64,000 nt of DNA from Myxococcaceae bacterium JPH2 (lineage in GTDB: Bacteria > Myxococcota > Myxococcia > Myxococcales > Myxococcaceae): contig JAEMGR010000043.1 in assembly GCA_016458225.1 (NCBI GenBank), positions 1 to 64,000 on the forward strand. The letters run 5' to 3'. Position numbers and translations under genes: made by a program. The notes beneath the pieces are model-generated. The model worked only from the letters and a program-made list of their open reading frames with translations, made no database searches and was not told where the DNA came from. The number at the start of each line of letters is the position of its first letter. Position 1 is the stretch's first letter. Shown piece by piece: positions 43,781 through 52,700 of the stretch.

Positions 43781-44320
43781 GTGAGCGCGACAGCCGAATA
43801 CAGGATGCTGGACCTGCGTGGGGGCCGCCACCTGCCTCCGCTGCGCTGGGAGAAGGACGAGGCCTTCTGCTTCACGGGCAAGGGACTGTTCCTCAACTCC
43901 CCCATCCTCCTGGGCTTCGCCGAGCCCGCGCCGCGCGCGGCCACGTTGCTGGACGGCTACGGGCTGCCGGAGCCGGTGGTGTCCCCCCAGGTGAAGAACG
44001 CGCTGGAGCCGCTGGAGCTGTTCGCCACGCAGTTCGTGCCGGCGGACGTGCAGGTGGCGTCCGGGTTGGTGCGCTACTGGCTCCTCCATGTCTGGAATCG
44101 GCTGGAGTGGAAGGACGCGACGTCCACCGGCCCGGACGCGCCGCCGCTGGAGAAGCGTCTGCTGTTCCGGCTGAAGGACGCGCCAGCCGTGTATCTCTTT
44201 CATGTCTCGCTGGTCGAGCGGCTGACGCCCTTGCGCCTCGCGGGGCTGCACTTCCGTCGTTGTGGGCCCACTCGCCCGGACTCGGGTGGAAGGGCCGCGG
44301 ACCATCTGGCCGACATGTAG
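43781..44320 (+). CDS. Imm11-like (DUF1629) small protein
   Basis: A 179-residue protein with the general pattern of the Imm11/DUF1629 family, which includes polymorphic-toxin immunity proteins and is common in Myxococcus: a β-rich N-terminal half, LLDGYGLPEPVVSPQVKNAL, then VYLFHVSLVERLTPLRL. The GTG start follows an AAGGAG-like element. No toxin gene is adjacent. The assignment is by pattern; it may be a myxobacterial paralogue with another job. Confidence 0.5.
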   Translation: MSATAEYRMLDLRGGRHLPPLRWEKDEAFCFTGKGLFLNSPILLGFAEPAPRAATLLDGYGLPEPVVSPQVKNALEPLELFATQFVPADVQVASGLVRYWLLHVWNRLEWKDATSTGPDAPPLEKRLLFRLKDAPAVYLFHVSLVERLTPLRLAGLHFRRCGPTRPDSGGRAADHLADM

Positions 44321-44420
44321 GGCCGCACCGGCACACGGAGGGGACGCGCGCACGCCCGGGCACCCGGTGAAGCCACGAGTGTTTGATGTCTGTCCAAACC
44401 GACTCCCTCGAGAGGCGGCG

Positions 44421-45095
44421 ATGATGCAATTGATGATTGAGGAGATGAATCGCTGGCAGGATCAAGAGCTGCGACTGCGGCTGGATGCAGCCAAGTCGGA
44501 CGACACCACGCGAGGAATCTACTTCATCGGCGTTCTGGACATGGTGAAGGGGCTCGGCGGAGAAGCCGAGGCCCAGTTGTGTCGTGGGGCGTGTGGGGAA
44601 CTCCGTTTCAGTCGGTTCGGGAGGTATCCCGTCACCCGCTTCCTCCAGCTCACCCACTCGGCGGCGTATGTGCTGGCACCGCACTGTGGGGGGTACGAGG
44701 AAGCCATGCGGCGCATGGGTGCGCAGGCGGTGCTCGATTGTCTGACAGCGACGTCCGGCTTCAACTTCCTCATGGCCTACAACGTCCTGGGCGCGGCCTC
44801 GGGCAGCCCCCGGCGGCTGGTGGACGGGCTGCCGGGTGCCTATCTGCGCTCGGTGAGCTACGGCGAGCGCCACGTTTTGTGGACCACCGCCCGCAGCGCG
44901 AGGCTGTTCATGCGGCGTGACTTCATGCCCGTGCGCTACCACGAAGGCGTCCTCCAGACGGCGCTGGAGAGCGTGGGCGCTCGCGGCGTGGAGGTGCGAG
45001 GACACCGCACCAGCCTGCTGGATTGTGAATACACGCTGAGCTGGGCCGCGGGGCGCGGCGAGCGCGGCGCGAGTCCTTTCCGGGGGGCCGCATGA
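44421..45095 (+). CDS. DUF2378 (TIGR02265) myxobacterial protein 1
   Basis: A 224-residue member of the myxobacteria-restricted TIGR02265 family. Recognisable segments are DTTRGIYFIGVLDMVKGLGG, RRMGAQAVLDCL, SYGERHVLWT, RRDFMPVRYHEGVLQTAL and a final LLDCEYTLSWA. Function is unknown; the family fold resembles heme-NO-binding/V4R-like sensor modules in general layout. GAGAGG eight bases upstream supports the ATG. The stop overlaps the second copy by ATGA. Confidence 0.85.
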   Translation: MMQLMIEEMNRWQDQELRLRLDAAKSDDTTRGIYFIGVLDMVKGLGGEAEAQLCRGACGELRFSRFGRYPVTRFLQLTHSAAYVLAPHCGGYEEAMRRMGAQAVLDCLTATSGFNFLMAYNVLGAASGSPRRLVDGLPGAYLRSVSYGERHVLWTTARSARLFMRRDFMPVRYHEGVLQTALESVGARGVEVRGHRTSLLDCEYTLSWAAGRGERGASPFRGAA

Positions 45096-45703
45096 CCGCG
45101 GCGGCCAAGGTCGACCCGTGGCAGGCGGACGAGGGCGACCTGGAGGCACGCAAGTCCTCCTCGGGTCCTGGGGACACCGCGCGAGGCATGTTCTTCCTCG
45201 GCGTGCTGGGCGTGGTGCGCGCGCATGCGGGCGAGGAGGCCGAGCGCCAGTGCCGACAGGTCTGCGCGGAGACGCGCTACGTGCCGTTCTTCATGTACCC
45301 CATCCACGGGTTCCTGGAGCTGGCGTTCATGGCGGCCCGACTGCTGGCCTCGCGAGACGAAGGCTTCGACGGCGCCATGCATCGGCTGGGCGCGCAGGCC
45401 ACGGCGGACTTTCTCGACTCGGCGGTGGGCCGCAGCTTCCTGATGATTGTCGGAGGAGACCCCCGCCACCTCCTCACGTGTCTGCAGGCCGGCTACCGCA
45501 CCGTGGTCAGCTACGGCGAGCGGCGCGTGGTGTGGTCCGGGCTTCGCCGCGGCAACCTCGTCATGCAGCGTGACTTCATGCCCGCCAGCTATCACGTGGG
45601 CGTGCTCACCGCCGTGCTCCAGCACGTGGGCGCGCGCAACGTGCAGGTCAAGGGGCGGCAGACGGGGCTGCTCGACAGCGCCTACGAGCTGACGTGGAGC
45701 TGA
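45092..45703 (+). CDS. DUF2378 (TIGR02265) myxobacterial protein 2
   Basis: A 203-residue paralogue of the preceding gene with the same ordered segments: DTARGMFFLGVLGVVRAHAG, HRLGAQATADFL, SYGERRVVWSG, QRDFMPASYHVGVLTAVL and LLDSAYELTWS. The two copies overlap by ATGA and are probably made together, perhaps as a heterodimer. The partner is diverged enough to have separate roles. It ends 7 bases before a convergent gene. Confidence 0.87.
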   Translation: MTAAAKVDPWQADEGDLEARKSSSGPGDTARGMFFLGVLGVVRAHAGEEAERQCRQVCAETRYVPFFMYPIHGFLELAFMAARLLASRDEGFDGAMHRLGAQATADFLDSAVGRSFLMIVGGDPRHLLTCLQAGYRTVVSYGERRVVWSGLRRGNLVMQRDFMPASYHVGVLTAVLQHVGARNVQVKGRQTGLLDSAYELTWS

Positions 45704-45710
45704 CGCCCGC

Positions 45711-46844
45711 TCAGTGGCAGTTCGCGCGGCGCAGCGAGACTCCCGCCTCGGTGCGGTACTGGTAGAGCACCCCGCCCTCGTCCAGCACGACGAAGTCGCG
45801 GAAGGTCTCCTCGGGCATCGTGGTGAGCGGCAGGTCCGTCTGGCCCAGCACCTTGCCATCCAGTGCATCCAGACAGAACAGCCGCACGCCGGGCGAGCCC
45901 TCCGCGCTGCCCGCCGCCTTCGGCAGCTCACCCGCCACCGCCAGGTACACCGTGCCGGACGCATCCGAGTCCAACAACAGCAGGCTCATCACCGGGAACT
46001 GCAACCGATACTCACGCGTGTAGCGGCGCGTGCCACTCTGCCGGTCCACCGCGTTGACGAAGACGCGACCGCTGCGCGCGTCGATGATGCGCGCCAGCAG
46101 GTACGAACGCCCATCTCGACTGGGCCGCCCCGGAATCTCGGGCCGCGTGGGGTCCGCCTTGCCCGACAGGTCGCCGATGCGCACGAGCGCACCGTGCTCC
46201 TTCTCCACGTAGACCGAGTCTCCGTCCACGAACGTGCCGGTGATGCCGCCCGTGTCGCGGATGCCCGCGCCCTCCAGGGGCAGCTCGCCCTTGAGCGCTC
46301 CCGTCTCGGGATCCAACAGCGCCACCGTCTTGTCTCGCAGCCGGTCCAACACCAGCAGCGTCCCATCCTTCGCCACCGTGACGTCCTGGGGCGTCTGCTG
46401 CGTCAGCCGCGTGGTGCCCACCATGCCCCCGTCCGCGCCCAGCCGCATGAGCCGACCGTTGAGCTGATCCAACACCACCACGCCCCCGCGCGACGTGGGC
46501 GCCAGCGACATGGGCGCCTCGGGGTTGCCCTCGCGAGGCCGACTGCGGCCGAGCTGTCCGGACCCGCTGCCCCAGCCCAGCTCGGCCACCACGCCGTCGC
46601 GACGCGCGGGGGCAGGCTCGGCGGCGTCCGCCGAACCCGAACCCGAGGCCGCGCCTGCCCCACCCGCGCCACGTCCCCCCGGCGAGGCGCTTGGGGCGCG
46701 TGCTTCACCGGGCGCATCCGGCGCGACCGCGGGCGAGGCGTCCTTCTGGGTCCGTCCATCTCCCGCGCGCCACCGCCACGCCGCCACGGCGCACACGAGA
46801 ATGATGACTCCCAGGATGATGACCCCGCGCTGTCGCACCGGCAT
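45711..46844 (-). CDS. Membrane-anchored beta-propeller-like protein
   Basis: A 377-residue protein with a single N-terminal membrane helix (GVIILGVIILVCAVAAWRW), an Ala/Gly/Ser low-complexity linker to about residue 85, then repeated strands of a propeller type (GGVVVLDQLNGRLMRLG, GTLLVLDRLRDKTVALLD, GVLYQYRTEAG). Propellers of this kind bind peptides, sugars or other proteins outside the cell. The ATG at 46844 is chosen. It lies 20 bases downstream of the NlpC/P60 lipoprotein, so they may share a transcript. Confidence 0.7.
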   Translation of the reverse strand: MPVRQRGVIILGVIILVCAVAAWRWRAGDGRTQKDASPAVAPDAPGEARAPSASPGGRGAGGAGAASGSGSADAAEPAPARRDGVVAELGWGSGSGQLGRSRPREGNPEAPMSLAPTSRGGVVVLDQLNGRLMRLGADGGMVGTTRLTQQTPQDVTVAKDGTLLVLDRLRDKTVALLDPETGALKGELPLEGAGIRDTGGITGTFVDGDSVYVEKEHGALVRIGDLSGKADPTRPEIPGRPSRDGRSYLLARIIDARSGRVFVNAVDRQSGTRRYTREYRLQFPVMSLLLLDSDASGTVYLAVAGELPKAAGSAEGSPGVRLFCLDALDGKVLGQTDLPLTTMPEETFRDFVVLDEGGVLYQYRTEAGVSLRRANCH

Positions 46845-46864
46845 GTCTCCGTTCCCGCCGAGGC

Positions 46865-47692
46865 CTAGTAGTGGCGGATGGCGTGATACGTGGTGTTGGC
46901 GGTGCGCAGGTTGTGCACGCAGCCGTACGCGCAGCCCTTGCACTCGTAGGCCCACATGTTGCCCCAGCCATCTCCCGACTCGTAGAGGAAGATGTGGCCC
47001 GCGCCGTCGATGTTGTAGACGAGCGCGTCCGCCGTCAGCAGGCTCTCACGCGTGATGGTCGTCCACTGCGTGGTGTCCGAGTTGAAGCTCACCGTGCTGT
47101 AGGGATGCGAGTCCGTCGACATGGTGGAGTTCGTGCTGGGAACCACCCACACCTTGGCGAGGAAGCCCGAGCAGTCCGCGCCGTACGAGCCCGTGTGCGT
47201 ACAGCTGGGGCAGTCACCCGCGCAGGAGCCCGCCGCCTGGCCCGCCTTCCACGCGCCGTGGCCCCACCAGTACGAGAAGCCCATGGCGCCCGTCGCCCGC
47301 GCCACCGCCGCGTCGCGCACGGTGGAGGAGCCAGACACCTGGTTGAGGTACGTGCCCGAGGCCCAGCCCGTCACGCCGCTGTACGTCACCTTGTACCAGC
47401 CGCTCGAGGGACAGCCGTCACCCGCCTCCGTGGCGATGGCCGCGTCCGGCATGGTCAAGAGGATGCCGTAGCTCGTCGAAGGCCCGCTGCGCAGGTTCAG
47501 GCCCGTCGTCGTCTGGAGGTTCGAGCCCGGCGTGACGCACACCGTGAGCGCGCCCTGGGTCGCGCCCACGCTCTCGTCCGCGCTCTGCAGCTCCACGCTG
47601 TCCACGGACGATGACGCACCACCACAGCCCGCCATCCACGCCACCACGGCCATCCACTTCAATGCATGACGACTTGGGTTCCACCGGCTCAT
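46865..47692 (-). CDS. NlpC/P60-type lipoprotein with SH3b domain
   Basis: A 275-residue lipoprotein (lipobox VAWMAGC). Residues about 60-125 are a bacterial SH3 domain (TTGLNLRSGPSTSYG; WYKVTYSGVTGWASGTYL). The C-terminal half is an NlpC/P60-like papain fold with catalytic Cys in YGADCSGFLAKVW and His in DGAGHIFLYE. Such enzymes cut D-Glu-DAP bonds in peptidoglycan or act on foreign walls. A GGAGG five bases upstream supports the ATG at 47692 over a GTG 12 bases earlier. Confidence 0.85.
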   Translation of the reverse strand: MSRWNPSRHALKWMAVVAWMAGCGGASSSVDSVELQSADESVGATQGALTVCVTPGSNLQTTTGLNLRSGPSTSYGILLTMPDAAIATEAGDGCPSSGWYKVTYSGVTGWASGTYLNQVSGSSTVRDAAVARATGAMGFSYWWGHGAWKAGQAAGSCAGDCPSCTHTGSYGADCSGFLAKVWVVPSTNSTMSTDSHPYSTVSFNSDTTQWTTITRESLLTADALVYNIDGAGHIFLYESGDGWGNMWAYECKGCAYGCVHNLRTANTTYHAIRHY

Positions 47693-48042
47693 CGAGACCT
47701 CCACATGCGACAGGGGGGCGGGCAGCCTACGGCGCCCGACAGACAGCGCATAGCCCGCAAAACAAGTAGACGATGTTTTTCTGTTTCACACCGCCGAGCC
47801 CGATGTAGCAGAACCTGTCACGAACCCGATGCGCGGAGTAACCCGGCGCGCCACACCGCCCCCTCGGAGGCTCCGACGTCCCGAGGCGTCCGGGGCGTGG
47901 CATGCCGCGTGCTCAAGGGCCGCCAATCCAGGCTTCACTGTTTACACCGCGACGGATGACCTCATGGGTCTACCTGGAAGCGACGGCCCGTCGGGGGGCG
48001 GGCGGTCGTCGCACTCCTCGCCCCTTGGAGCCATTCCCTGTC
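47693..48042. other. Divergent intergenic region (350 bp)
   Basis: Contains no convincing gene. It includes the AT-richest stretch nearby (about 47755-47815, with an AAACAAGTAGACG-TTTTT-like run), fitting the promoters of the divergent NlpC/P60 lipoprotein and the Cys-rich secreted protein. No clear minus-35/minus-10 pair or repeat could be assigned by eye. Confidence 0.5.
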
Positions 48043-49671
48043 ATGCGAATGCGACTGTCTTTCTTGACCTCATTGATGGCCCTCGCGCTGCTCGGAGGCC
48101 TTCAGGCCTCGGCGGCCGATGGAGACAGCATCCCCGAAGGCTGCGTGGACAAGCGCTACTGCGACGGCACGCAGTGCTACGCGGCGGAAGATTCCATCTC
48201 GATGCTGGCGTGCGGGTGCGGCCTGTTGGACCCGACGTGCGGCGTGGGCCGCTGCGTGGAGGGCGCGTACTGTGACGGCAGCGCCTGCGGTGACGCCGGC
48301 ATGTGTCACCCGATCGACTCGCCCATCTCCCAGGTGATGTGCGCGGGCGCGAAGATGGACGCCACCTGCACGCTGCCCGCGAGCACCTGCGGCGCGGGCT
48401 CGTGCGTGGACGGCGCCTACTGCGATGGGTGCGGTTGCCAGCCGCTCGACTCCGCGCCCTCGCAGGCCCTGTGCGCGTGCAAGCTGGCGGACCCGCGCGC
48501 GGGCGTGGGCTCGTGCGTGGACGGCGGCTACTGCGACGACCTCGCGAGCGAGGCCGGCCACTGCTTCAAGCCCGAGGCGGACGTGTCGCGCGCCATGTGC
48601 CGGGGCGCGGTGCTGGACAAGTGCGTCGCCTCGCCTCCCGCCGAGCCGGTGTCCTGCAAGGACGGCGTCTACTGCGATGCCTCGCGGTGCTACGCGGATG
48701 ACTCGGCGCTCTCCAAGCAGAACTGCGCCTTCGTGGATGGCTCCGCCTCCGGCAAGCAGGGCCTGGTCAAGGCCCTGGGGCCCTACGACGTGGGCGTGAT
48801 TCCGAAGCGGCCGTGGGGCTGCCCCGCGGGCAGCGAGTACGTCCAGTTCTACATGGACGATGAAGACAACCACAACAACAACTACCTCTGGGGTTGGGTG
48901 GGCGCCACGCGACAGAACAACCAGGGCACCACGCTGGGCTTCTGCCGGGTGGACGGCGCGAAGTTCCATCCGCTCTATCACAGCTGGAACACGGACCTGC
49001 GCAAGGAGACCTACGCCGTGCTGAAGCTGGGCGGCACGTGCCCGCCGGGCAGCATGGAGTTCGTGCGCAACTTCGACAACGAGGACCACAACAACCAGAA
49101 CTCGCACGTGGGCAACATCTGGCCCAACGTCTCCAACAACAACACCTCGCTGCGCTTCTGCATGTTCATGCCGAGCAACAACGGCGCCATGGGTGGCTTC
49201 CCGTCCTTGGGCATGGAGTACGGCGTCTTCGCGGCCTCCAACTACAGCTCCGCGTACTGGCTGGCGCAGGGCTACATCCACACGGATGACGAGGACCACA
49301 ACAACGCCAACTCCTACAGCTACAACAACAACGGCAACCCGGCCCTCCTCATCCACGCCATGGTCTTCGGGAGCACCAACACGGAGATGCGGCTGGCCAA
49401 GGTGGGCAACGCGCCCGCGCCCTGCACCAAGCTGGTGCACTACTACACGGGCGCGAACCTGAGCGCCTGGTACGACGGGGCCAACTGCTACATCAAGCCC
49501 GTGCCGCCCTCGGGCACGCCGTTCGTCTGGTCCAACAACTACTACGTCTCCGCCGGCCCCAATCACAGCTGCAGCGAGGGCGTCTATGACGGCGCCAACT
49601 GCTACATCATGAGCGCGCCGGCAGGCACCACCGCCTTCAAGTGGGGCAACGCCTTCTATTACGCCGAGTAG
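48043..49671 (+). CDS. Secreted Cys-rich protein with repeated DDEDHNN-like motifs
   Basis: A 542-residue exported protein (signal ending LQASAADG). Residues about 33-245 contain six Cys-rich repeats of about 35-45 residues with a CVDGxYCD core, expected to form disulfides. Three related acidic-His motifs follow: MDDEDNHNNN (about 269), FDNEDHNNQN (about 345) and TDDEDHNNAN (about 415), each before a Trp/Tyr/Asn segment. The end has two repeats with YDGANCYI, then Pro-Gly and a F-x-W-x-N-x-(F/Y)YY ending. I know no name for the family. The motifs look like metal sites. It ends at a strong hairpin. Confidence 0.75.
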   Translation: MRMRLSFLTSLMALALLGGLQASAADGDSIPEGCVDKRYCDGTQCYAAEDSISMLACGCGLLDPTCGVGRCVEGAYCDGSACGDAGMCHPIDSPISQVMCAGAKMDATCTLPASTCGAGSCVDGAYCDGCGCQPLDSAPSQALCACKLADPRAGVGSCVDGGYCDDLASEAGHCFKPEADVSRAMCRGAVLDKCVASPPAEPVSCKDGVYCDASRCYADDSALSKQNCAFVDGSASGKQGLVKALGPYDVGVIPKRPWGCPAGSEYVQFYMDDEDNHNNNYLWGWVGATRQNNQGTTLGFCRVDGAKFHPLYHSWNTDLRKETYAVLKLGGTCPPGSMEFVRNFDNEDHNNQNSHVGNIWPNVSNNNTSLRFCMFMPSNNGAMGGFPSLGMEYGVFAASNYSSAYWLAQGYIHTDDEDHNNANSYSYNNNGNPALLIHAMVFGSTNTEMRLAKVGNAPAPCTKLVHYYTGANLSAWYDGANCYIKPVPPSGTPFVWSNNYYVSAGPNHSCSEGVYDGANCYIMSAPAGTTAFKWGNAFYYAE

Positions 49672-49682
49672 TCCCACTCCGC

Positions 49683-49715
49683 CGCCCGCCGAGGCCCCGC
49701 GAGCCTCGGCGGGCG
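49683..49715. terminator. 13-bp bidirectional terminator hairpin
   Basis: CGCCCGCCGAGGC pairs perfectly with GCCTCGGCGGGCG around a 7-base loop, in the 50-base gap between the Cys-rich gene and the convergent giant membrane protein gene. It starts 12 bases after the first stop. Confidence 0.8.
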
Positions 49716-49721
49716 CGGTTC

Positions 49722-52700
49722 TCAATCCCAGCCACTCAGCCGCATGCGCATGCCCAGGACCCAGCGCTCCCATTCCTGACGCCGCACCGTGGCCAGCACG
49801 CGCCCGCCGACGATGGTGAGGCCCGCGAGCGTCATCACCAGGAAGCCGATGCGGTGGTCTCTCAGGCCGGCGTCCAGCAGGTTCACCACCACGTCCAGCG
49901 TGAGGAAGAGCGTGCCCATCGCCAGGTAGGCGCGGATCCGCAGCACCATTCCCATCACCACGCCCAACAGGCACACGCCCCCGAAGACGAGCGCGGCGGT
50001 GCCATCCGGTGAGGCGCCCACGCTGAGCGACAAGCGCGCCGCGGCGGGGACGTAGAGCAAGAGGCCGCCGAGGACTCGCACCGCGTTGCGCGCCGCCTGC
50101 GGCAGGCTGGACGCGAAGAGCTGCCCCAGCATGAGGAGCAGCAACCCCAGCGGCGCCAGATAGATCTCCAGCCCCTCCAGCCCGAACGCGAGCGCGCCCA
50201 CCAACAGCGACACGTTGGTCGCCATCGCCGCGAACGCGCCGAACAACCGGCTGCGCTCCAGCGCGCCCAGCGCCGCGTACAAGAGGCCCGAGCCCGCCGC
50301 GAGCAGCGCCGCGTGCGCCGTCGCATCGCCCGGCAACACCAGCGCCATGCCCACCGGCAGGAGCGCCGCGAAGCGCCGCGTCGCCTCCGCCACGGGCCGC
50401 ACGCCTGCCCGACGCGCCAGCACCGTCACGCCCACCAGCACGAAGCCAAGCAGCAGCGCGAAGAGCGCATCGGTCTCGGGGCTCAGTCCGGGCGCGTACA
50501 GGTGGCGCACGAGGGCGTAGATGCCCACCACCGCCGTTTGCACGAAGTAGACATGGCGCCCCGTGTGCTCGCGCCACGCGCAGTGCAGCGCCACGCCCAC
50601 CGCGAGCCCGATGCCGCCCACGGCCAGCGGCAGCGAGTCCGCCGACGCCCTGCCGCTCGCCGCGCCTCCCGCCAAGAGGAAGCCCATGAGGAGCAGGCCC
50701 GCATCACGGCCCCAGCCCAGTCCCGTCGACAAGTCCTCCCGCCGCGTGCGCAGCAGCCGGTGCGCGACGTGGAGCCCGAGGACTCCCACCGTGGCCGCCA
50801 GCGACAGCGCCGCGCCTCGCTGGGCGACCCACTCCAGGTAGCTCGATGGCGCGAGCTCCGCGAGCCGCGCGGTGAGGAACGTCGTGACCCCGGCGACCCC
50901 TGCGCTGCCCGCCACCATCGCGGCCACCGCGGCCATCCCCGTGGCGAAGGCACCGCGCCACGGTCGCGCCGCGACGAACACGGTCACCGCGAGCAGCGCC
51001 AGCGACACCGGCAACGCGGTGAAGGGGAACCATTGCCCGAGCGCGAACCGGACCACCGCCTCCAGCAGGAGGTTCGGCACCGCGAAGGTCGCAGAGGGCG
51101 TGCCTCCTGCCGCCAGCGCGTAGACGCCCGCCACGACGAGGAACGGGAGGATGGAGAGCTGGATGCGCACGCGAGTCTCGCTCTCAGTCGCTCCCCGGCG
51201 ACGCGCCAGCCACGGCCCGCCCCCCACCACCGCGAGCGCCAGCAACACGAGCACCGGGCCCGGCCAGGATCCGAAGAACTCCGCGCGATGCGCCTGCGCG
51301 TGCACCAGCAGCACCAGGCCCAGCCCCAACACGGTGCGACCCGCCCGAGCCGCCAACCCCACGAGGAGCGCGGCCCCCGTGAGGAACACCACACTGGCCG
51401 AGCCCAGGCCGGGCTGGAAGAAAGCGGCGAGGGCCACGAGCACCACCGCGATGAGCGAGGCCTCGCGCAGGACCCCCAGGATGGGCCCCGGCAGCACCGC
51501 CATCCGAGGCGCCAACACGCGCGCGAGCACATGGCGCCAGGAGTTCACGTGCGCCACGACAACCGCCACGCCCGCGTAGGCCAGCCCCGCGAGCGACACC
51601 CCGATGAAGGCGCGCAGCCACAACTCCTCGGGCGTGGCCCCCGGAGCCAGCCACGTCCAAGGTTTGAGCCAGCCCCACATCCCATCCGACGCGGCCACCG
51701 ACACGGTGGCCCACTGTCCACCGGGAGGCGCGAACATCATCAACGGCCCGCGCCCCAAGCTCCCCTGCGCGCACCAGAGCGCGGCGCCAGGCAGGCCGAG
51801 CCACAGCGAAGCCCGAGCCAACCCCACGGCGCGGAACGACACCGCGAGCAGCATGGAGAGCACCGCCGGCCCCAGCAAGAGAAGCGGCGGGACCAACGCG
51901 AGCGCGCGCGTGGGGTCCGGATAGGCCAGACGCGCCGCGCTCTGCAAGAGCACGAGGCCCAGCACCGCCACGCCCGCATGCGGCACGCCGTGATACAGCG
52001 GACCGTGCGTGGGGTTCTCCAGTCGGCGCGCGAGCGCGGGCCCCCACCGCCGCGTCGCCAGCGCCACGCCCCACAGCCCCATCCCCCCCCAGGACTGCCG
52101 CCACGCGGCGATATCGGGCGACAACGGCCTCCCCGCGCGCAGCACGAGCGCCGTGAGCGCGATGAAGCCCGCGACCATCGCGAGCGTCGCCACCGAGCCG
52201 CGCACCGCGTACGAGACGAAGCCTCGCGACACGAACGCCACGACCGCGGCCCCCGTGAGCAATCCACCGGTCAACAGCAACGTGGAACGCTCGGCGGCGA
52301 CCGGCGCGAGCAGCCACGGCATCAAGAACTGCGTGGCGAGCGCCGCCTGGATGAAGGCCGCGGCGGCGAAACCATCCGTGAGCAATCGCCGTCCCTGCGC
52401 CCCCCACGGCAGCGGCACCGCGCCCAGCACCCGTCGGCCCTTGAGCGCGGGCGCCCCCGGTGCGGCGTCCTCACGCCCGCGCCCGGCCGCGATGAGCGCG
52501 AACGCCAGCGCCAACGCCGCGGCGACGAGCGCCGACAGCGCCCCGACTCCCACGACCTCTTCGTCACTCGCCAGCGCCGCGCTGGCCGCACGCGATGCCG
52601 CCAGCGCGACCCCCACGCCCCGCGACACCGCCAGCGCGAGCGCCGAGGCCGCGGCGAAGGACAGCAGTCGGCTCGCATCGCGCCGCAAGCGGATGAACAG

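Noticed and set aside
48070-50577. 835-codon minus-strand frame covering the Cys-rich gene
   Set aside because: Its product is low-complexity Arg/Val/Gly with no motifs and overlaps a real signal-peptide gene; treated as a shadow.
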